Made by a program: the position numbers and the translations under genes. A DNA stretch of 64,000 nt, from contig NC_088775.1 of NCBI RefSeq assembly GCF_954871325.1, positions 20,251,561-20,315,560 on the forward strand. The letters run 5' to 3'. Of this stretch, positions 57,166 through 64,000 are shown in pieces (the first letter of the stretch is position 1; each line of letters starts with the position of its first letter). The notes beneath the pieces were generated by a model, which searched no databases, was not told the origin of the DNA, and saw nothing but the letters and a program-made list of their open reading frames with translations. The DNA comes from Gordionus sp. m RMFG-2023. Taxonomy: Eukaryota; Nematomorpha; Gordioida; Chordodea; Parachordodidae.

Positions 57166-58170
57166 AAGGTAAAGAAAAGAAGGAGAAAAGGAATAATGGA
57201 AGGTAAAAGAAAAAAAATAAATATAACTTATTATTATTGAAATAAAACCTGTAGAGGAGTAAATAAGTGATTTTCTATAATAAGAGAGTGCTATTGATCC
57301 CCTTTAGAAAGCATATCCAATGGTGTGGGTTAATATCCACTGTTTGGAAATTTAAACCTATTGGCTAATATAACAAACGTGTAAGATCGAGGTCTTAATG
57401 ATGGATATGTTTAAATAAACATTATGTTCATATAAAATTAAATTATTATCAATAAAATATAAATAATAGTAACATAAATAAATGCTTATTTAAAATTGAT
57501 TTGTATATTATCTATAAAATATTCCTTTTTTAAATATATTATCAATAAAATACAAATAATAGTAACATAAATAAATGCTTATTTAAAATTGATTTGTATA
57601 TTATCTATAAAATATTCCTTTTTTTACTGAAGAAAGAAAAGAATGGAAAATAATTATATATTTTGCTACAATATATTCATTATTTATTTTGTATAAAATA
57701 TTCTTTATTATTATAGTATACATATCTTGAATTATTAGTCAAAAAAATAAATATAATTCTTGTGTTTACCTTATTTTATCATCAATATTATTTTGCCTAA
57801 AATCTTAATGGGGTCATTTTTGTTCAGCATCTTAATAACCCTATATGAAAGGTAAAGAAAAGGGGAGAAAAGGAACAGTAAAAGGTAGATAAAAAAAGAA
57901 AAAAGGAAGTGAAAAGGAAAGGATAAAGAAATTATTATTATTTTTATTAAAATAAACCTGTAGAGTGCTTTTCTATAGTGATTTAGGTGCTAGTATTACC
58001 TTTAGAGATCATATAGAGTGCAGTAGATTAATATATACTGTTTGGAAATTTAAATCCATTGTCAGGTATAACTATCATGTGAGATCGAGGTCTAAATGGA
58101 AATGTTTAAATAAATATTATATTCATATAAATTTAAATATAAATATATTATCAATAAAATATAAATAATA
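57166..58170 (+). repeat. Pair of diverged direct duplicates, with an inner 91-bp tandem duplication
   Basis: About 310 bases starting GAAAGGTAAAGAAAAG and including AAACCTGTAGAG, TACTGTTTGGAAATTTAAA, AGATCGAGGTCT and TATCAATAAAATATAAATAA occur at 57169-57480 and again at 57848-58170. Between them a unit of about 90 bp (57446-57535) is repeated in tandem (57536-57622). No coding. The polypurine stretch at the start of each copy echoes the adjacent purine block. Confidence 0.65.
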
Positions 58171-58888
58171 GTGATGAAGTTGTAAAGTTAAATAAAAATA
58201 GGAAAACAAAATGATATTTATTTTGATTTTATTAATTTAAAAATATAACTAACTAAATTCATAAGCGTAGCTAGGGCGGGGAGAGGGGGGGGGCAAGGGG
58301 AAATTCCCCCCCTCCCTTCAGAAATTTATCATTTTTTGTGAATATCATTTTAAGCTAATAAAAAATATCCCCCTTAGTCCCCCCCCCACTCCCTGACCCT
58401 CAAAAATGGATGCATATATCTTAAACAATAATTTAAAATAAAGAATGTAAAAGTTGATATTTTTTTATAAAAGTATTCATCATAATTTATACATTTTTGA
58501 AAAAAGCATTTATATATATATAAAGTGAACTAAAAATGTTTTTTAAGAAATGGAATATAAGCCAAAGATAATTCTTAAGACAAAAGTGAAATGTATTATA
58601 ATTATTAATAATAGATCCATAAAATTACTAAATAATATAATATATCAAATATAATTTTTTATGTGAGTAATTTTAATTTATTTATCTTAATAAAGGTAAA
58701 AATTGTAGACTTAGTATCCTTAATTTTTTTTATTTGATAAAAACTGTTTCATACTGTGTCCAGTGCAGAGTTATATAATCATCACCTGGAAAAATAAGTA
58801 CTATTGAATTGACATATATTTTTATAAATAAATTATAATACTCCAAATGAAACTTCCTTACAGAATCTCGAATACATTCAGGTTTATC
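58171..58888. other. No gene; one G-rich terminus of a GCGTAGCTAGG element
   Basis: 58265-58400 contains AAGCGTAGCTAGGGCGGGG with G and C runs, one end of the hAT-like family seen complete at 62456-62832. The rest is AT-rich without features. Confidence 0.45.
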
Positions 58889-58896
58889 ATAAATAC

Positions 58897-59107
58897 TAGT
58901 ATTGTTAAACGGCTCAATTTGTGAAATATGGCTAACTCAATATTTTATCCAGAAAAAAAATATGCAACTTAAAAATTTTGCTCATAGATGGCACATAGGA
59001 TTGAACATCTATTGGCGAAATCTTGACGCTTAGGCAATATTTTCCTGGCTATAATGTTGAGTTAGCCGTTTTTAAGAATCGGCTCAAATCGAGCCGTTTA
59101 ACAACTA
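58897..59107. repeat. MITE family A, copy 3, perfect 8-bp target duplication
   Basis: Ends TAGTATTGTTAAACGGCTC and GAGCCGTTTAACAACTA. Flanked by ATAAATAC on both sides (58889-58896 and 59108-59115), fitting nTnnnnAn. The inner words TGGCTAACTCAATATTTTAT and TTTTGCTCATAGATGGCA match copy 1 at 8090-8312. Confidence 0.88.
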
Positions 59108-59229
59108 ATAAATACCTCTTAATACTCATTCGATGTTATTTTCTGCAAATATAATCGAAACTTGGAGCGGCCTGAAAGCTAATATCTAAGGTAATCCAAA
59201 TAAAGAAGACTTTTATCATTGGTAATATT

Positions 59230-62200
59230 GACCTTGCTCCGATTACATGAACCTTAGTCTTTTTTTATATCCTGTGGATGATTTCCATAAGCTGTAGATG
59301 GATAGGTCGGTTTTATATCTATTTGTTCTATTTTCCTTCAAATATCTTTCCTAATTAACGATACCTGAGCACCTATATCTAAATCAACATTTACACCATT
59401 GACTTTCGCTACCAGTTTAGCCTGGTTGTTTATTCTCAAGGTAACTAACGAATTGTTAAAAGATCTGATTTTATAACATATAGTATAATGATCTAGCTTG
59501 TTGCACTTAAAACCTTCTTAGAAGCAGGATAGCTAACATTCCAATAATGTATTCAATCATAATGTAAACTCCCCCCCCCCTTTTTATTATATATTTTTCC
59601 TTTGCTCAAAACTTATTTGTAATGCCTAGGTGTTAAATTGTCATTATTATTATATTTCTTGCTAGAATCATTATTATTACTTTTATTATGCCCTTTATCA
59701 CAACCAGAATATTGTTTCGATATTTTAGCAACGTTTGAGTCTAAATTTCCTATCATTTCTTTATCTGTTACAAGTGCAAGATTGAGTATAAATTCTAAAT
59801 AAATGACGTTATCTAAACCCTCCGGATATTGTGACCTAATATCCATTTCGCGATTAGATAAATCCATGTCACATAAATTGTTCCCACAATCTCATATCAA
59901 CAACATCTATATTCTTGCCATAATTGAATTGGGCCTCCAGTGAAATAAGTTTATTAGCAAAATCTCGTATCAACAACATCTATATTCTTGTCTGTTGATT
60001 GATTTAAATTTGAATATTATTTATTTTATATATTAACTATTTAAGTTGATTATTTAATATGTTCAATTAACTTTTTATATTTATATATATAATGTTTTTA
60101 GATAAAAAATATATAGTAATAAATTTGATTTAAATTTAAATAGTAATAGTTGATTTAAGTCCTTTCTTTTATTTCTTTTATGGTGCCCCGGTTACGGTGG
60201 TACGTTTTTCGTTTTAAATTAAAGTTAAATGATAAAAGTTTTAAAAAAAAATTAAAAAATATCCTTACCTTGAATTCTTTAGTAAAAATAAAAAGTAAAC
60301 GAATTACTTATCAAATTCGTCGTTCGATATTGGAGATGATATAAGGACAAATAAAATTTTTTTGACTTTTCTTTTCGATAGTCAAAATTTTATCCAAATT
60401 TACAAAATTATAAAAGGTAAAAAAATTTTATTTAGAATAAATATAACTTGTTAACTTCTTGTTTCTTTTATGGCGCCCTGTTATGTTTTTGTAAAAAAAA
60501 AAAAGAATAAAATATAGAAAATTTGCCTAAAATTAAAATAAAAAAGTATAAATTAAATTAAATTTGAAATTGATGACTACCTTATTTATTGATATGACTA
60601 CCTATTGTGACGATTGCTTAATCCATTGAGATGACTCTATTTATATGACTACCTATTGTGACGATTGCTTAATCCATTGAGATGACTCTATTTATATGAC
60701 TACCTATTGTGATAACTATCTAACCTATGGAGACTGCTTAACCTATGGAGATGACTACCTATTATGACTACCTTATCTATTGTGACTACCTTATCTATTG
60801 TGACTACCTAATCTACTGAGATGACTATCTAACCTATGGAGACTGCGTAACCTGAGATGACTATCTATTATGACTACCTTATTTATTGTGACTGCCTAAT
60901 TTATTGATATGACCAATGCCTAATCTATGGAGATGTTAGCACGTTCTTTCATGCAAAAAGCTTCTTTCTTCATGGTGTCCCGGCTCTGGATGTTGGACTG
61001 GAATATGATAACCAGCACCTAACCTAATGTGACAACCTAGGAAGAACTGATATGGAAGTTGAACGATAGGTTATGAATTCTATTTTGTGAGACCAATGAT
61101 ATTAAAGTGTAATTAAAACATATGAATTAAAAGGGATTGATTTAAATAACCCTTATAAGTAATACTTAATATGATAAAAATGTTTTTGAAATAAAGCTTT
61201 TGAAGACAAAAGGTTATGTAAAAATTAAACATCATTATTTTAGAAAAATATTGTGTGAAATTTAAATTTTTTTTAAGAGAGGGAAATGTGCATAATATTT
61301 GCATATTTTAACCTCGGAGATTGAAAATAAATAAAAATAAATTAAGTATTAAAACGCTACTAATTAAATATGGAAACGCTAAAAAATGTAAAACGCAAAA
61401 AATATAAAACGCTAAAAATATAAAACGCATAAAACGCTAAAAGTATAAAACGCTATGATTAACTTAACACCTAAAAATAATATAATAATTTATCATTCCT
61501 TATTCTGGATTAAAATTTTTTTCCTTATTCCATAAATTATCATTCCTTATTACATATTGTTCCGAAATTCAAAATTTTATTTGTGCATATTATTCATATA
61601 TTTGATCAACTATTCCAAATTACATATTCCGATTTATTCCAAATTCCAATATTCAACTGGATTAATGATAATAACAATTTTGAGAAATGTGAACAACATA
61701 CGATAAGGATATCAAACCAACGATAACGTTCAACGATTTTATCAAACCTACGCGATTGATTCAAGCCTACAATAAACGTACAAACTCACGCAACTCTAAT
61801 AAACGATTTTATCAAACCTACGTGATAGAATCAAGCCTACGAAAACATTTGAGACTTATGCGCTAACCAAGATAAAACCGAGTACAATCGAAACAGGAAA
61901 AACTTCTAGGACAACAAGCTCTCGATGACTGCTGAGAAGAAGCTTCGTTATTTGTAGAAGAGGGGGAATGTTGATTGATTTAAATTTGAATATTATTTAT
62001 TTTATATATTAACTATTTAAGTTGATTATTTAATATGTTCAATTAACTTTTTATATTTATATATATAATGTTTTTAGATAAAAAATATATAGTAATAAAT
62101 TTGATTTAAATTTAAATAGTAATAGTTGATTTAAGTCCTTTCTTTTATTTCTTTTATTGTCATAATTGCATTCAGTGAAATAAGTTTATTAACAAATTCC

Positions 62201-62300
62201 ATCAAAGGCTCTCATGAGCTTATAAGTCGATAAGAGTCTAGACGAGGTTAAAAACACTTTGTCAATTTTTATATGTTTTCTCGCATATTTTTTTAATATT
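59230..62300 (-). mobile_element. Ty3-type retrotransposon fossil (gag and protease part), interrupted by another LTR element
   Basis: Minus-strand gag-like sequence lies at about 62280-62157 and 59990-59600, ending in a basic, Asn-rich tail, followed by a retropepsin-like segment around 59430-59340 (VNVDLDIGAQVSLI). Reverse transcriptase and integrase were not seen, and no LTRs of this element were recognised. Part of the gag region next to the insertion is tandemly duplicated (TATCAACAACATCTATATTC at 59896 and 59969). It is broken at several points. Confidence 0.6.
59993..62156. mobile_element. Young non-autonomous LTR retrotransposon, 2.16 kb, matching LTRs
   Basis: LTRs of 188 bp at 59993-60180 and 61969-62156 start TGTTGATTGATTT and end TTTCTTTTA; I found no difference between them by eye. 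A 5-bp target duplication TTGTC flanks the element (59988-59992 and 62157-62161). A primer-binding-like TGGTGCCCCGG begins directly after the left LTR, and a purine tract (AGAAGAGGGGGAA) ends at the right LTR. The interior has no gag or pol, only tandem repeats: GACTACCTATTGTGA units (60570-60930), TAAAACGCTAAAA units (61340-61455) and a duplicated TTTTATCAAACCTACG block (61737 and 61808). The element looks structurally whole but non-coding, and its insertion is recent. Orientation is by the LTR signals, plus strand. Confidence 0.88.
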
Positions 62301-62455
62301 CATAAATGTAAAATGGTCAAGTTTCCGTCGATGATCAAAATAAGATAAGAATAAATTTTTTTATTCACCTTTAAAAAAGAATGATAGAATTTATTTCACA
62401 CTTTTCCAATTTGATATGACTTTCTAAATTGGGGCTATATAAAAAATAATTAGAT

Positions 62456-62832
62456 TAGTGGCGTAGCTAGGAATTTTCCTTAGAGGGGGTCCATACATAT
62501 AAAATCTGGGGAGCTTCGCCCCCCAGACCCCCTTTAACGGGACTTCGGCCGGGTTTATCTTACAAATCATAACCATATCTTCGATAATATATAATAAATA
62601 TATTTTTAAATGCATCAATAATATGTTATTATAATTTATTAGATTATTCTCAATGACTTTATAATAATACTATTCAGAATAATTTCAATAGTAATATAAT
62701 ATCCTTCCACAAACATCAAAACCAGAAAAATATAATTCATATAAAATCACTTTTAAGTCTTTTGAACGTATAATCTAAAAATTTCTCAGGGAGGGGTCTA
62801 AACCCGAAAACACCCCCGTAGCTACGCCACTG
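62456..62832. repeat. hAT-like MITE, CAGTGGCGTAGC ends, with target duplication
   Basis: Left end TAGTGGCGTAGCTAGG, right end CGTAGCTACGCCACTG, flanked by AATTAGAT (62448-62455) and TATTAGAT (62833-62840), 7/8. G-rich left (GGGGAGCTTCGCCCCCC) and C-rich right subterminal regions enclose an AT-rich centre. One-ended relatives lie at about 4953 and 58265. Confidence 0.8.
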
Positions 62833-62840
62833 TATTAGAT

Positions 62841-63187
62841 TCATTAGCTCGTTTCTTTAGTATCATTTTATTATAATGTATAAAACCCATTTTTAGAATC
62901 AATAAACGAATGAGATTTATTAATTATTATTTAGATATTGTAAAACTACAATTTATTCAAAAGTGTTTTTAATATAAAAATTTGTTCTATATATATGTAT
63001 ATATAATAATCTCATGATATTAAGTTACAATACAATTATTAACGTTTTTGTTTGAATTGATCTAAAACAAAAATAATCAAATGTAGAATATTTAGACTAT
63101 CGAAAGTATTAATGTTTAAAGATTAAAAGTAAAATAAAATACAATAGGATAAAAAATTAGAAATAAAGTATTTAAGTTGCGTTAATA
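62841..63187. other. AT-rich spacer, nothing recognised
   Basis: No coding sequence, repeat family or element border was recognised. Confidence 0.4.
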
Positions 63188-63570
63188 TTAGTACTGTAAA
63201 CATTTCCAAAAAAAACCTCTACGTTCAACGTTCATTGGAACGCATTCACGTTCACCTTCAAAGCAAGAATCGCGTTCACAGTCATTCTAAACTTTAGTAA
63301 TATTAAAATTTAATTTAATATAAATAAATACCATATATTTTTTAACACAATATATTAATTAACCTTGTTTAAAATAGTTTTAAGTCAATAAAAAAATATT
63401 TGATTATTAAAAAAATTTCTTATTTATTTTTAATATATAAAATTGATATAAAATAAGAATATATTCTACGTAAAAACCGAAAGCGTTGATTAAAAAAAAA
63501 GGAACACATTCACGTTCAAAGTTCGTCAAAAATAAAATGAATATCGTTTATCTTTTTTTTCAAACAACGT
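63188..63570 (-). repeat. Deletion derivative of the GAACGCGTTC hAT family
   Basis: The left end AGTACTGTAAACATTTCC is the reverse of the right end of the element at 34838-36278. Both arms have GTTCAACGTTCA/CGCATTCACGTTC words. The region between has only remnants of the downstream AT-rich sequence, so the transposase is gone. The right end (CAAACAACGTTAGTT) is eroded. Confidence 0.65.
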
Positions 63571-64000
63571 TAGTTAATATATACTAGTAGAAAGCTTGTC
63601 AAAAATGACAGGGAATGAGATTTATATTCATTTTTTACGATAGATGTCATGCCAGGTTCAAGCTCACAATATTAGGAAGCATCCAAGATCTTATAATTAT
63701 AAAAAAGTTTATCAAGCCCAGCTCAACCCTTAATAATTTGTAAAAGATATTCCCAAGTCAGGTGCAAGCTAATATTAATTTTGAGGTTTAAAGCCCAGTC
63801 CTACCCATTATAATTTTCAAAATTTTTTCCCGCCTCGGAGATAGTTAAATTTTTAATATCATCACATGAACGGGAAATATCTGATTTACCAATTAGTCTA
63901 ATATGGAAAAAACATAAATTCCGTATTAAGGGAAACTGGGAAGGTCTGGGCAACCACTTATTAGAGAATCATGACAAATAAAATAAAAATAGCCTACTCT
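63571..64000. repeat. Reverse-oriented relative of the 36550-37060 repeat
   Basis: TTGTCAAAAATGACAGGGAA at 63597, then AGGTTCAAGCTCACAATATT, CAAGCCCAGCTCAACCC and AGCCCAGTCCTACCCATTAT, correspond in reverse to the CCTCATTCCCGTCATT... and GGGTCGGGCTGGGCTTGG words near 36550-37540. The borders are not fixed, and the rest of the window end is plain AT-rich DNA. Confidence 0.4.

Overview
The window looks like a gene-poor, strongly AT-rich piece of an animal nuclear genome. The evidence is spliced genes with GT/AG introns, an animal-type LIN54 (cysteine-rich CRC domain plus the C-terminal helical region that plant CXC proteins lack), a spliced mitochondrial ribosomal protein uS7m (MRPS7), and a dense mixture of hAT, PIF/Harbinger, LINE and Ty3-type elements. 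The sequence does not tell me the species or phylum. No prokaryotic features, rRNA or CRISPR arrays are visible.

Host genes. Both recognised genes are on the minus strand. MRPS7 has exons at 7730-7542, 7494-7431, 7388-7203 and 1707-1570. Its first exon was not found and its last coding piece probably lies left of the window. LIN54 runs from about 52771 down to 22821. I could build a nine-exon model whose splice phases all agree (2373 coding bases, 790 residues). The two CXC repeats of its DNA-binding domain are separated by an intron of about 12.45 kb, and the N-terminal exons by one of about 11.2 kb. Two weak exon candidates of a third, unnamed minus-strand gene lie at 12.85-13.6 kb.

Mobile elements. 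Almost everything else is transposon debris, mostly hAT. Elements with both ends visible lie at 2524-4368, 8792-11538, 15102-18926, 34838-36278 and 43153-49123, and several have readable 8-bp target duplications. At least six families of short hAT-like MITEs are scattered between them. Nesting is deep: an LTR element sits inside the hAT at 8.8-11.5 kb, and a foldback element sits inside a PIF/Harbinger element inside the hAT at 43.2-49.1 kb, which itself lies inside a LIN54 intron. A transposon with terminal repeats of about 590 bp (26543-29791) carries a shortened copy of a widespread uncharacterised protein. Ty3-type fossils lie at about 31.0-33.8 and 59.2-62.3 kb, the latter interrupted by a young, non-coding LTR element with matching 188-bp LTRs.

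Right end. Upstream of LIN54 is a 2.6-kb polypurine block (54.3-56.9 kb) containing AAATG-type and GATAT microsatellites and a higher-order repeat of about 380 bp, followed by duplicated AT-rich segments and more hAT derivatives.
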